Source: Membranipora membranacea (taxonomy: Eukaryota > Bryozoa > Gymnolaemata > Cheilostomatida > Membraniporidae). Taken from it: a stretch of DNA of 64,000 bases. A program made the position numbers and the translations under genes. Below are positions 49,228-62,109 of this stretch, piece by piece. The DNA lies in contig OU612067.1 in assembly GCA_914767715.1 (NCBI GenBank), forward strand, positions 10,478,001 through 10,542,000, given 5' to 3'. Each line of letters opens with the position of its first letter. Position 1 is the first letter of the stretch. The notes below the pieces were generated by a model. The model saw only the letters and a program-made list of their open reading frames with translations, was not told the origin of the DNA and made no database searches.

Positions 49228-49611
49228 GGCCCCATGGGCAGTGGAGTTTCATGACAAGGCTCATGTTTAACTCTCATGTCTATGATACAAACATTACATT
49301 GATTAATGTGAGTCTCAATATGACTGTACATATTAGGCCACCAGACCACCTGTCGAGCGAGTCTAGTGGTTCTACCAACACCTGGGTGTCCATTTCTTTT
49401 TATGTGCTCTATAAATATAGACACTACGCAAACTAGCAGGTACATAAAGTCTGTCAGTAAACATAAGACAACCTTTGTGCACGCACAACTTATGACGACA
49501 AGTATATAAACATTTCAATTCACCTGTTAACTGCTTGTATCTTGGCCAACCTTCGACCAGATACTCTTTGCATTTAACTGCAACTTCATCAGTCACATTG
49601 GCTTCAAACAA
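49228..49611 (-). pseudogene. pol: Integrase N-terminal zinc domain, unit B
   Basis: HIKRNGHPGVGRTTRLA and INQCNVC are present, in two frames. It is cut at 49227 by the long-TIR element. Confidence 0.72.
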
Positions 49612-49791
49612 CTCTACTTCTCATATATCAGGGACTAAGTCCTCAAAAAACACTATCAATATAATACTCAACAGATGCACAGTTTTTTATACCGGATTCA
49701 CTTTAAACTTCATTGGGTTGGCTCAAAGTATCAGCTACAAACATTTTAACACCAGGAGTATGAAGGATTTCATATCCATACCCCATCATTC

Positions 49792-50831
49792 TCATTTTGA
49801 ACCTAGAAATTGCACCAAGGGTTTATGGTCTGTCTTAACTTCAAACTTTCGACCTATCAGATAATAGTCGAACTTCTCACAAGCCCATGTGATGGCGAGT
49901 GCCTCTTCCTTTACCATCGCATATCGTGTCTCAGTGCCAGTCATCTGACGCGAGGCATACTCCACTGGTTGCCAGATATCTTTACTAGATTCCTGGAGCA
50001 ACACAGCACCAAGCACAAGCTTGCTAGCATCGGCTGACACACGATCTTTTTTAGACATATCAAGTGCACACAACACTGGGGTGTTGCATAACTCCACCTT
50101 AATCAGCTCGAAAGCATTCTGCTGATCGGCGCCCCAGTACATTTGGACCTTCTTGCCCATGACTGAGTACAACGGTCAACAGAGTCCTGCTAACCTTGCA
50201 CTGAACTAGCTTAGGTAGTTAACCATACCAATGATCCTACAATCTCATTCTGATTGCGGGGAGGTTGCATGTTACAAATGGATTTTACATTCGCAGGATT
50301 AGACTCAACTCCTTTTTTGCTAACGATATAACCAAGAAATTTGACAGTAGTGGTTGCAAACTCACATTTGTCTTTTCTCAAGGTCAAACCGGCCTTACTA
50401 CATCTCTCTAAGACCATTTTCAGTCTATCCCAATGAGTTGACTCACCTTTAACATAGATCAAAATGTCATCCATAAGACATATAACTCCATCAAGACCAA
50501 TTACGATCTTTTCCATGCAACGCTGGAAAAACTCTGGGGCATAGGATATTCCAAATGGAATTTTACGGAAACAGTAACGACCCCATGGCGTAATAAAGGT
50601 TGTTAAAAGTTTCGACTCAGGATCTATAATCATCTGCCAGAAACCAGAATTGGCATCCAACTTAAAGAAGAATCTACCTTCAGACACACGAGCAAGAAGC
50701 TCACTCACTCTGGGGAGTGGGTAAGGTTGTCGTCGCACTCCTTTGTTGAGAGCCGTCAGATCAACACAAATACAAATGTCACCATTTGCCTTGGGAACAA
50801 TCGCAAGACCTGAACACCACTCGGTGGGCTC
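49792..50831 (-). pseudogene. pol: Gypsy RT and RNase H, unit B
   Basis: The RT frame 50211-50738 carries FFKLDANSGFWQM and LMDDILIY, the RNase H frame 49792-50172 carries RVSADASKLVLGAVL and TDHKPLVQF. The frame break between them is as in unit A. Confidence 0.8.
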
Positions 50832-51701
50832 CTAAACAGGCACAATAGACAACATTTCGTCAATTTTAGCTTTTGCTTTGAGTCCCGCAGGAATTGATCT
50901 GGGGGAGAACAAATGCCTTGGTTTTGTTCCAGGCTTCATAGCTATGCTAAACTCGTCAGCCAAACAGCCTAAACCTTCAAAAGATTGAGGAGCCTTAGTT
51001 ACAGGCTCAAAAGATGGTTTGCTGTGAACCTTGGTCGCTGCCTCATTAGACCGCAGCGTGCCCGCGACAGCACTTGCAAATCCAGGTGACATTAGTTGAG
51101 ATTTGACAGCGTTAATCAAGACTAATAAGCCCATTTCTTCAATCTCATCATGACCAAGGAGATTATCCTCAGCACCCACAACAATGTAGGCAAGAGCTGT
51201 AGCAGTGCTAAGATTGCCCCTAACACTAACCACAGTTTTACCTCTAACATCAAGTAGATGACCACCAGCACCGAGTAAAACTTGGTCAGTTTTATACAGC
51301 GCACTCATTAACAGCTCCCAAGTAGAAAGTTTTAAGATCGAGACTTGTGATCCCGTATCTAACACAAACTCTACTTTTCGGCCATTAACATCAAGCTCAA
51401 GATGCATCTGCTTGTCTAGTCGACTACGATTAGCATCAGTCCAGGAAACTCTCTTGGGAGAGACGCTTCCTCGGCGATATCCACCAGGACTACGACTACA
51501 TGTGCAATCCGGACAATTACTAACAGAGACTCCAACTCTTAAGCAATGTCTGCACCGCGCAGCTTCATTACAATCTCTCTGATGATGCCCTTGTCTGACA
51601 ATTATAACAAATGCCATCTGGACAAAATCGAGAGATATGACCTCCCTTACTACAAACGAAGCAAGTAACATCTTTGCTCCGAGAAGGAGAGTCAGGTCCA
51701 C
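50832..51701 (-). CDS. pol: Gypsy gag-knuckle and protease frame, unit B
   Basis: 289 codons in one frame, unlike unit A: CCHC region (CNEAARCRHC), basic spacer (SRSPGGYRRGSVSPKR), aspartic protease motif FVLDTGSQVSIL and flap GAGGHLLDVRGKTV, ending at TAG after LSIVPV. The stop directly precedes the RT sequence, so Gag-Pol continuity is lost here as in unit A. Confidence 0.75.
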   Translation of the reverse strand: MDLTLLLGAKMLLASFVVREVISLDFVQMAFVIIVRQGHHQRDCNEAARCRHCLRVGVSVSNCPDCTCSRSPGGYRRGSVSPKRVSWTDANRSRLDKQMHLELDVNGRKVEFVLDTGSQVSILKLSTWELLMSALYKTDQVLLGAGGHLLDVRGKTVVSVRGNLSTATALAYIVVGAEDNLLGHDEIEEMGLLVLINAVKSQLMSPGFASAVAGTLRSNEAATKVHSKPSFEPVTKAPQSFEGLGCLADEFSIAMKPGTKPRHLFSPRSIPAGLKAKAKIDEMLSIVPV

Positions 51702-51999
51702 GCAGAGACTTAGGGTGATCCGAGGACCGACCTAATTCCTTCCTGTCACGGCTGTCATCACGACTGCTGCGACTTTTACCACAATCGGAACGATCACGAC
51801 TATCACCACGCCTGTCACGACTGTCCCTCTTGTCTCATCTATCATGACCTCTGTCACGACTGGACCGACGACTCTGATCATAACTATCACGTCTGACCCT
51901 GGCAGACTTATGATCACTGTGAGATCCACGATCTCGACTATCGTCACGGCGACTTCGACCTCTGTCTCTGTCACCATGACTACCACAACGATCACGACT

Positions 52000-53019
52000 T
52001 TAATCCCTGCGGTCGCTCCGACCTCTGGAATCTCGTCGATCATGTCGATCACGGCTATCGTATCTACGATCTCTACTATAGTGTCTACGATCTCGACTAG
52101 ACTCAAGCCGTCTATCTCCACTATACTCACTTTGAGATCCATATCTCACCTCACTCACGGCCTCCTTCTTTGGAGACACATGAGCTTTGGCAGAACTAGA
52201 CTCAGATTGAGTAGAAGTAGAGGCAGACAGGCCGCCTGCTGCACGAATAGCACTAGTATCACTCTTACTAGCACTATTGGAAACCCTAACAGGGTATACA
52301 CCATCACCTAAGGCACTTAAAGACTCCTGAGCACCAGTACGGGCTCTCAATGTTTTATTTAAAGAAGCCCTATCAAGCCTATCATTGGCCATCAACTCAC
52401 GCTTTAATACATTATCACGTAAACCTCTAACTGCCATAGACAATGTGAATCTTTGCCGGACATCTCCAGCTGAAAAATCACACCGCCTACCAAGTCTCTC
52501 ACATCTCACCAGATAATCTCTATCTGACTCAACAGATACTTGACGACAGGACACAAATTTGTCTACTTTGACGTATTCAGATTCGTCACGCTTATAGTGG
52601 TCTTTTAATTTAGCCCACACATCGTCATACGTCCATTCATCACTACTAAGATCAAGACCTAGAGTGGACACTGCTTCCCTACTCTCTTGACCTATACATC
52701 TTAACAACGTCCAGAGCCTAGATTGCGCACAGAATCTAGCCTCTTTCCTAGTTGTAACTACAGGGGGTTCCTCATCACTCTTAGTGATAGTGATGGTATC
52801 AAACCCTATATCAGGCTTCTTGAGACCCAGCGCGAGCTTAAACTTGGCACTCCTCTTCTTCCAAGACCCGTAAATATCATTTTCCTCAATGACTAACATG
52901 GGAAAGCCAGTAAAAGTACTACCAGCCGCCATGCTATGATCATTGACTAACAATGCAATAATAAATAAAAAACATGATTTAATGTCTACCCGCGGTAAAC
53001 AGAGTATTGCAATGGACAC
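52000..53019 (-). CDS. gag: Gypsy gag (capsid part), unit B
   Basis: 339 codons, differing from unit A at about six residues (for example LPW to LPR, KKW to KKR, GLDT to GFDT). Same RD-rich tail and the same TAA. The likely start is the internal MAAGSTF. Confidence 0.7.
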   Translation of the reverse strand: MSIAILCLPRVDIKSCFLFIIALLVNDHSMAAGSTFTGFPMLVIEENDIYGSWKKRSAKFKLALGLKKPDIGFDTITITKSDEEPPVVTTRKEARFCAQSRLWTLLRCIGQESREAVSTLGLDLSSDEWTYDDVWAKLKDHYKRDESEYVKVDKFVSCRQVSVESDRDYLVRCERLGRRCDFSAGDVRQRFTLSMAVRGLRDNVLKRELMANDRLDRASLNKTLRARTGAQESLSALGDGVYPVRVSNSASKSDTSAIRAAGGLSASTSTQSESSSAKAHVSPKKEAVSEVRYGSQSEYSGDRRLESSRDRRHYSRDRRYDSRDRHDRRDSRGRSDRRD

Positions 53020-54276
53020 AAGTTACAGATGCAATACAATACAGATATGAACAACATAAGGATACAAGGTAGAGAACAGTCATGAATCCCTAATTATCTT
53101 TATCCTTACAACACAAATTGATATTCAATTCCACTGAGTTGGATTTGGATTATCCACCCCTCAGCTAACTGAGTATCACACAAGAACAAGTTGCTTAGAG
53201 ACACTGGGCACGCCCCAGTACCTTAAAGCAATACACAAATGCAATGCAAGCAATGCAAACTCAGTACAAACTGCAAAACTATTCTCAATGATGTTTTTTA
53301 GAAAATAAGTTTTTAAGCAGTTTTATACAAAAATCTCCGGCGGAACCGGATTGTGATTTTGGTTATGTTGGTTTGATTGGTACTAAGCACTTCCCGATCT
53401 CCTACACCTAGTCACATACACCTCAACACCTAGTCCACCTATTCTACACCTAACAACTGAGTGTTACCAGTGCAAATTTTACCTAGACTCCTCCTCAACA
53501 CCTCACCTCACCTAAAACACCTCGCCTCAACACCTCACCTAATTTCTCCTAGCCTAACACCTACACCTTTGACACCTCTCTTCTCCTCTCCTATTTCACC
53601 TCCCCTCTCCTAATCGATCACAACCCCACTTCTGACACCATGTAAAGAAGCCAGAAACTCTGAGTAGTATTTCGTAGTCCAACTTACCATGAAGGTTACA
53701 ACCAAGAGTGATTCTTCCCAGATAGTGATGACGTAGTACCCAGGAAGCGAGCTCAGCACTTAGTAGTACTCAATAGTCCGAGTAGCATCTGGAGGCAGGT
53801 ATACTTTAGGTTGTACTCAGTGTAGTGCTCCAGATCTGGTGTTGTGTAGTTAGCTAGTCAGACTACTGCACAGTTTTCTCACTTCCTGCTGATTCCCAAC
53901 TCAACAATATCAGATAACACAATTTTAGCTATTCAACGTAATATATCATACTATATTATTCTTACAGAAGGAAATAAAGTGGGCAGCGATGGTCAAATGC
54001 AGCGGACAAATAACGCTGTGGCATTAGGAGTTGGGATCGGAGCCGCAGCTTTGGTCATTATAATAACAGTTATCATAACAGCTCTGATGGTGTTCAAAAA
54101 TCGTCAGGATAAATCAAAGTGAGTTTCTATTAATGGTGAAATGATAACCAAAACAATTAAAAACTGACTGACCGGTAAAATAGTTGGAAGGTTAAAATTT
54201 CAAAAACCCTCTAATGCCCAAAGATATTGCAGGATGGAAATATCAATACTAATGTTGTATTGTTATCCGAGGTTAA

Positions 54277-56994
54277 AACCGGTGTAGTATTGTAAACTGT
54301 CCACCGCACAAAAACAACACTTTACAATAAAAGCAGGCCTATTGTAAACTGTCCCCCCCCCCCTATTGTAAACTATTGTAAACTGTCCCCCCTGTTGTAA
54401 ACTGTCCCCTCTTTTGTAAACTGTCCCCCCTATTGATGACTGTCCATATCAAGGGCCCAGCTGTTTATCATCATTCTAAATGGGTCAGATCATCGAACTG
54501 GAGCATACCTTGATGTTCTGGCTGCCACTATGCTGGCCAAAGCTGTACCATGGGATGGTGGCGGTATCTCATTGACATAATGAATGAGTGTATACAGACT
54601 CTTTCTCATGTGGTACTTGATAGATCTATCTTTCGCAAACACTAGTTGTTATTTGAAGCTCCTATGATTTAGAGATGTCTGGTTTGCGAAGAAAGGTGCG
54701 CTAAGCCAACAGTGAAAAAATGTGTAGTTACCACATCACAGAATGCGCTGTCCTTGGAGTGCCTTACAAACAGCTACCATTGCTGAAGTAAGAACAATTA
54801 TCAAAATCATGCTTAGGCACCTTGATGTTGATATACTCTCTCATGCAGTGATGGCTGAACAAACCAACTAGCAGCAATGCGTACTATTGCTGCTTTCGTA
54901 TTGAGTTAGCTCAACAAAGCTTTGCTTGAGCCGCGCGAAAACAACCATCCCCGAACAATTACTTTTTTAAACTGTATGCTCAAAAATTACAGGTGGCACC
55001 TTATGTTTTTTTACAGCCATAGTTTAGGCGTCATAATGATACTATTTGTCCATTTTCGGATGGATGGATCGCAATGTAATGAGCATAACAGGTGATTTGC
55101 GTTTCACAGTAGCTCAATGAGCCGCGCGAAAACAACCCCCCCCCCCCAAACACCTATCTAGAATGGCACTGCTATTCAGTATTTTTGTGTGAGCTCTGCT
55201 GAAAAGGTTTCTGCTGCATAACTTGTCATACTAAACACTGTAACCCTGCATATAAACCAATTGCTTAAGCCGCGAGAAAACAACCACCCCCAAAGCTGTC
55301 TTATAAAGATTATCTGTCAAAAAGTCTGAAACGGAATGAACCATGATTTGCAGCCATAATGTGATTGTCATGAGGTGACTGTGTACCAAAATTCGGATTA
55401 GTAGGTCAGAACTTAATGACACAATGTGTTATGTGTCATTCTTTGCAATTTCATGAGTTGCAGGAAAACAACCACCCCATTCATTCACCATAAAATCTAC
55501 CTCCATCAAGCATTTGCGTGGGAGAGATGGCAGTCAGTCACAAGTGTGAGCGGGAGAAATAATTACTTTTGAGCTTTTGATATTGTGCGACCTGGTATTG
55601 CACTGTAAAATATTGCTTAAGCCGAGTGAAAACAACCACCCCCCATGCTGTCTTATAAAGATTATCTGTCAAAAAGTTTCAAACATAATGAACCATAATT
55701 TTGCAGTCACAATGTGATTGTCATGAGGTGACTATGTATCAAATTTCGGATTAGTAGGTTAGAAGTTAATGACACAATGTGTTAAATGTCATTATTTGCA
55801 TGTTCATGAGCCGCGCGAAAACAACCACCCCATTCATTCATCATAAAATCTACCTCCATCAAGCATTTTCCTGGGAGTGATGGCAGTAAGATGCAAGTGT
55901 GAGCGGGAGAAATAATTACTTTTGAGATTTTCACATTGTGCGGCCTGGTATTGCACTGTAAAATATTGCTTAAGCCGCGCGAAAACAACCACCCCCCAAG
56001 CTTGGGGGGTGGTTGTTTAGTTCTGACCTACTAATCTGAAATTTGGTACACAGTCACCTCACGACAATCACATTATGGCTGAAAAGTCATGGTTCATTCC
56101 GTTTCAGACTTTTTGACAGATAATCTTTATAAGACAGCATGGGGGGGTGGTTGTTTCCGCACGGCTTAAACAATATTTTACAGTGCAACACCAGGCCGCA
56201 CACTATCAAAAGCTCAAAAGTAATTATTTCTGCAGCTCACACTTGTGACTGACTGGTATCACTCACAGGCAAATGCTTAATGGAGGTAGATTTCAAGTTG
56301 AATGAATGGGGTGGTTGTTTTCGTGCGGCGCATGAACCTGCAAAGAATGACACATAACACATTGTGTCATTAAGTTGAAACCCATCCATCTTAAATTTGC
56401 AACACAGTCACCCCATGACAATCACATAATGGTTGCAAAACCATAATTCATTCTGTTTGGGACTTTTTGACAGACAATAATTATAAGATTGCTTGGGGGG
56501 TGGTCGTTTTCGCGCAGCTTAAGCAATTGATATATTTGCAGTGTTACAGTGTTCAGTATGACAAGCAATGCAGCGGAAACCTTTTCACCAGGACTCACAC
56601 AAATTTACTGAACAGTGCCACTTTAGATAGGTGTTTGGGGGGGGGGGGGGTTGTTTTCGCGTGGCTCATTGAGCTACTGTGAATGTGATGTGGTAACGAC
56701 ACATTTTTTCACTGTTGGCTTAGTGCACCTTTCATCGCAAACCAGACATCTCTGAAGCATAGGAGCTTCAAAGTCTTTATACACTCTTCATACTGTCACT
56801 GAGATACCGCCACCATCCCATGGTACAACTTTGGCCATCATAGTGGCAGCCAGAACATCATGGTGTGCTCCAGTTCGATGATCTGACCCATTCATTTACG
56901 ATAGGGGGGGACAGTTTAAAATAGGCCTGTTTTTATTGTAAAGTGTCCCGGGGTTGTTTTCGAATGGGGGACGGTTTACAATACTATACCGGTT
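54277..56994. mobile_element. Fold-back element in type I intron 5, unit B
   Basis: Same element as 18694-21506. Its centre at 55983-56018 is a perfect 36-bp palindrome. The right arm lacks 98 bp present in unit A (around 21314-21411), including several TGTAAACTGTCC copies. C/G run lengths differ. Confidence 0.75.
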
Positions 56995-57924
56995 CAAGCA
57001 TTGCCAGATGTAGGGGTTTATTTGGTATTTCGTCGAAGATGCAGGCAGAATTTTCTCTTTGCAGACTTCCAATTAATATTATTATAGCTTAAAAAACCTT
57101 GTAATATGTTCGGAAATTTGTTCACCACATCTCAATAATCTCCAAAAAGCACTTTTTTGGAGATTCTGGAAAATCCTAATCAAATATTCCTAGTTAATTT
57201 CCGTTGAACTACTTTTTGATACTAATCATGAATAAAGCAACAAAACTATTCAACAATTAGTTATCAAATTACGTCTACTTGAAATTATTCTTCCCAATTT
57301 CAGACTGATTCATTTTATATATGTAGGCAAAAGGCAGAACCAGAGAATGAGTACCCATCAGCTAATACTACTTCTGCTGATCCTCATATCTTCATGTCTG
57401 CTCTTCATCCAGATGCAGGTAAGATCTGCCAATTAATATCATGGACATTGTCACAAAAACATCACCCTCAATGCAAAATTGTCACTACCAAGACTAGACA
57501 ACTTGTTTCGATAAAGGTAATTTGTGTTCAAACAATACTAGTTTATCCCACACAATCAAAATTTTCTCTTAAATTGTCCGCAATAACAGTGTATGTCTGA
57601 TAAGGCTAGGTGCGTCTGTATATATTTGACAGGGATGTACAACTCCACTTTCACAAGTCCCTATGGTGACGTTGAGACATATGTTAACTATGTAAATGAT
57701 AGTGCAGAGTACGAGCAGATTCAGAACGCCACCAGTGAAACCAATGAGAACACACAAAGTATACAAAGGTAACTCATAATTATTTTATCATCACATCATA
57801 ACAATGACACAAGGGGCAGGAGAGGATAGAATACGAGATAGGAAATATCAGAAGTGGCATATATCCTCCCCATTCTCTTTTTGATAGAATCTAGTATTGA
57901 AAAAATGTAGGATGTGGTTATAAT

Positions 57925-58115
57925 TTTTTCTCAATGCGAGGGGCGGCTGACCTTGGATCATAAGGTCCCAGGTTCAAACCCCACCGGTTGCACTGTTTGT
58001 CTAGTACTACCTGATTTGGCTGTCACAGACCGTTCACCTTAGCCGACCTGGAATCGATTAATGGTAAAGGCTTGCCATATTGCCTAATATCTTCAAAATT
58101 GAAGTCGGCAATTAC
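57925..58115 (+). repeat. tRNA-like SINE fragment in type I intron 7, unit B
   Basis: Counterpart of 22431-22630, with B box GGTTCAAACCC at 57971-57981. Confidence 0.5.
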
Positions 58116-58382
58116 TCTTCAAAACAAACACTGATTATGGATCAATGAAAATACGAAAATCAAAGGGTGCCAATTCCTGTTTCTACTGTTATGTGTCACA
58201 TTTTTATGACTATTTCAGTGGTTTACAGGTTACTTTTTATAATTGATCATTTACTCTCACGATTTTCTTACAGAATCACTAGGTATGATGAGTCAGAGTA
58301 CACTTCTGCTACAGCTGTCGCTGACTGTGATGTCCATATCTATACATCAGCGGCTCCTGGCTCGATTGAGATGTCAACATGA

Positions 58383-60684
58383 GGAGCCTCCTGCTTCATC
58401 AGACGACATGTTAATCTGTCAATAAGAGTGATACCTAAGGATAATCTATTTCTAAAGCCTATTAGAAAAATAGTTGTATCGGATTTCACCAACAAATTTT
58501 TTTTTTAATTTAAACACAGTTTGCTTTAAATTTTTCGTGCCATTTCATTTTGAGAGACATCCAACTTCAATTGATATGTTTTGCGAAACTAGATTTACAT
58601 ATACTTTTAAAAATCATTTTTTATTCTCCCTAATTATATAACAACAATACGAATGGTGTGAGGTTGAATATTTTTTATATGTTAGAGTCATAAAGATATA
58701 CAGTTCAGAGTTGATTGGTAATGAAAACATAAGTTGTGTTATAAAATGGTTGGCGAACATAGTACCCCTACAGTTTTGGTGAACAAATCACCACCGCGCT
58801 AAGATTCCGATATAGTTTAGTGGTATTTTACCACTCCAGAAGTGGGCTGCAGCCCACGTCACACTTTTTTTAGGGTCGCCGACTCTTACCAGCGGTTCCA
58901 GGTTCCCAACCTTGACCAGCGCAGAGAACAATCTGGGTCCTCAGATCCGAGCAGAGCATGCCAGAAAACCAAGGAACACTATCATGTACAAAATAAGGCG
59001 AAAATTGAAGCCATAATTTAAAGAAATTTTCAACTTCTGTAGATTTTCCCCATGATTTTGTTTAGTTTTGGCTTTTATATATGAAGTTTGAGCGTTGAAG
59101 CACCACTTAACCTAAGCCTTGAGAGAAGAATCAGGCATATCGCAACACAAGATAAGTTAAATCCTAGCAATTCCATGCCGCAAAGTATGAATTATAGTAT
59201 GTTCTTTTATACCTCAAAAGTGTAAAACGTGTTCAACCAATATAAATGTTAAAATAAGTAAAGGAAATGGAGGAATTATCAATAATTTATGATGTTCAAT
59301 ATATAGAGAATTATTAGCTTTTATCAGGCCGTTTACGATGCATCTTGTCTGCGCCAGAAGATTTGTATCCTTACAAGTAATATTGAACACAAAGAACAAG
59401 CGGCTGCACCTCCACAGGTCAATTACAACTGCTATATCATCTGCTTTACAATAATTTCTGAGGGCAGAACGAATAAAACATTAGCCTTAGTGACAGAAAA
59501 ATTCCATAGTGGAAGTACTTAGCGTCAACTTATCTCTTATTTTCTGCAGTATGCATGCCTTGTCACCAGTTGCTGTACTTCTTGGCAGCAGTAGCAGCTA
59601 AGGATTCTGCCTCAAGCACATAAGACTCGGCTTTCAAAGGAGTTCCACCTGGAACATATTGGGCAAGTTTTCAAGCATCAGACATGACACCAACAGGACA
59701 TAGCCAAATATGTATGCCAAAGATTATTGTTATCATTGTTAGGAAGAGTAGTTAAGTTCAAGACAACTCTACGCTGGCGGGTAGTGGAGCAGTTAGAAGA
59801 AAAAAAGAAAGCAACTGTACCGCTTTCTTTCTAAAGGAACTAGAGACCAATCAAGGCTCCATATCAGGTATAATAATGCCTGTTCAAGGGGTGTTAATTG
59901 CGTTGTTCATGAGCGCATCAGCAAATTTTTTGCAAGTCTGTTATAAACTGACTTCCAACCTGACCTCAAAGCTGTTACCGTCAGTTCCTTTGCTGGTCCT
60001 CAGGATTTTTTTAACCTAATTTCCAACCACATTGTGGCTGATAGAACTCTAGCATCTCTCTTTCGAGAGGAGGGGCTGTGGCCCAAATTCAGAAAGATCA
60101 GTGTACTAGCAAGCTGCATGCAACTGACTGAAACTGTGAAAGCTTTCATCCCCCAGCCAATAGGAATATGACAGTTGTCAATTAAGAAGATTCTGATTTA
60201 AGAAAGTTTAAGGATTGTCTTTACTTTGACAAGAGGAAGACAACTTGAAATTAACCCTCTAAAGAAATCACTTTTTCGAGCAAAAGCTTGCATTTATCTT
60301 ACCCATTCTCTTTTTGATAAAATGTAGTATTTAAAAAATGTAGGACTTGAATGTAGTTTTATGTCACAAAGCAATCAATCATAGGACAATGTATGTCAAA
60401 ACATACAAATGTGCCGTAATCCATAATTAAAATCATGCACCCAAATAAATATGGTTTTTGAGACTGAAAACACGAGTAGTGTTCTCAAGAAAATAAAGAA
60501 TATAACTAAATATTCCAAATCTTGATTGCTCTGTGATTAAAATGAGAGAACTTAATAACTTTGCTAAACCGATAGGATATTAATTTTAGAATAAATGTAA
60601 ATGAAAACATCTGGGAAAAGGTTCATCTAGGAAACCCAGTACTTTTTTAAAGTTGTGAAAATTACTCTCACCATTTTCTTTCAG
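58383..60684. other. 3' flank of type I, unit B
   Basis: Collinear with the unit A 3' flank but with only one copy of each duplicated block and no 71-bp array. No gene is supported. Confidence 0.55.
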
Positions 60685-60790
60685 TGTCACTGAGTATAAT
60701 GAGTCTGAGTACACTTCTGCTACAGCTGTTGCTGACTGTGATGTCCATTTATATACATCAGCAGGCCCTTGTTCGTCCGAGGACATGTAA
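60685..60790 (+). pseudogene. Orphan copy of a type I-like last exon, unit B
   Basis: After TTTCAG it reads TEYNESEYTSATAVADC and DVHLYTSAGP to TAA. Same context as the copy at 26397-26492. Open in both, but no partner exons are seen. Confidence 0.62.
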
Positions 60791-60842
60791 ATCTCTGCAT
60801 ACGAGTGTTACAGGTATCTCAAAGTTTTATAGTGAATTTGCA

Positions 60843-62109
60843 GGTGCTCTGCAGTTGCCACTTGAAGGTTATTTTGATCTTACCATCATATTTTCTCACT
60901 GCAATAATATTAAATTTTACGATCAACTTTTGGTATTTAACATTTAATATGATTTTAGTATTTTATTTCGTGTACAGCAATTAGTAATCACTGCTTCTAA
61001 ACATTTTTATTTATCGTTTTGCAAATGAACTTTTTTATTATTATTATAATACTTAACAATAATTTCAAGATGACAACATGACGATGACACTTTTTTAATC
61101 TGTGTTGTTAGTGGCTTAGTCACAAGTGATCATACGAAGCCTACTATGAAAATAATTGTATCGGCTTCAAAGTCTAATTACAATAGTCTAATTACAATAG
61201 TATAATTACTGCGAAAGGTAGCAGAATTATAACAAACACCGAATTGCTAGTCAACAGAATGGGATATAAGCTGAGAACATTCCACTATTATCCATTACAA
61301 GAAAGAAAATGATGAAATAACATTCCCCACTCATAACTCTATGTGAAGAAATTTGAGCACCAAATATCCCTCATTGGCTTTACAGTCGCAGGCCCACCAT
61401 CTCAGTTCTCATCAAGGAAATAAACTTACAATTTCCAGTCTCAAGACCTCCTGATTAAATCATAGTTTAGCCCAAGCAGAGACAAGTCACATCACCCTTC
61501 TTTCCATGATACATGTGTTCACCATAACCACTGACTAATGATCAGCTAACACAGTACCACTGTGATACTGCACAATAAGGCATGTTATATGTCAATTTAT
61601 TATTTTGGAACAACCGAGCATAACATGAAGACAATCAAACAAAACTTGCTTAAGGAGTCACGCTCTGATGATTACAGGCAGCTGCATTTGCCTGTGCCAT
61701 TATCTCAGCGTTTCTAATCAGACCATCTCAATAATGGCATAGTCTACTAAAAAATAGCTCGGCACAAAATTTTGACAATAGCACTATCATATTACCACAC
61801 CTATAGCGTGATCAATCTATAAATAACCACTTCTCTTGCCATGATTGAGTTATGTGAAAGCTTGATTTGTACGGCTAATATAACTTTGTTCAGTCAAGGA
61901 AAGTTGCTTTTGTCTTTGTGTAATCACATGACATAATGTTCTGTAAATTATGTCTACAACTTGCTGCTTTTGATCCTTTCAAGTGATATAATTTTTAAGC
62001 TAGCATCTAGAAGGAAGTAAAACAATAAAGCACCGTGTTGAAAATCAGGACCAGTTATCGTTTTAGGAATTCATTGCGAAACACAGGATAGAACTACATA
62101 TTTTAAAAA
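60843..62109. other. Non-coding stretch present only at the B/C boundary
   Basis: Belongs to a block of about 2.6 kb (60843-63446) missing between the equivalent points of the A/B boundary (26543-26544). I see no gene in this part. Confidence 0.5.

Larger units (their letters stand above)
43866..53872 (-). mobile_element. Ty3/Gypsy LTR retrotransposon, unit B copy
   Basis: 10007 bp with the same target duplication GTTTT (43861-43865 and 53873-53877) and the same place in intron 4 as unit A. LTRs: 53641-53872 and 43866-44143 (with the 51-bp extra block but missing 5 bp near its end). PBS at 53624-53640. Shared lesions: gag TAA, TAG before RT, RT/RNase H frameshift and the insertion in integrase. 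Unit B keeps an open protease frame. This is a segmental copy, not a second insertion. Confidence 0.9.
41531..58382 (+). pseudogene. Type I FN2-CUB receptor, unit B, with nonsense codon in the signal peptide
   Basis: Exons by alignment to unit A: 41531-41600, 42058-42213 (FN2), 42507-42890 (CUB), 43408-43575 (stalk), 53968-54118 (TM), 57327-57418, 57633-57768 and 58274-58382. Exons 2-8 are open with intact splice sites and few changes (His to Gln in FN2, IYM to IFM, SLYGDV to SPYGDV). Exon 1 has TGA at codon 14 (41570-41572) where unit A has GGA. The next in-frame Met is past the hydrophobic core, so secretion is probably lost. A LINE sits upstream. The open downstream frame suggests recent inactivation; a different first exon could rescue it. 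Confidence 0.75.
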
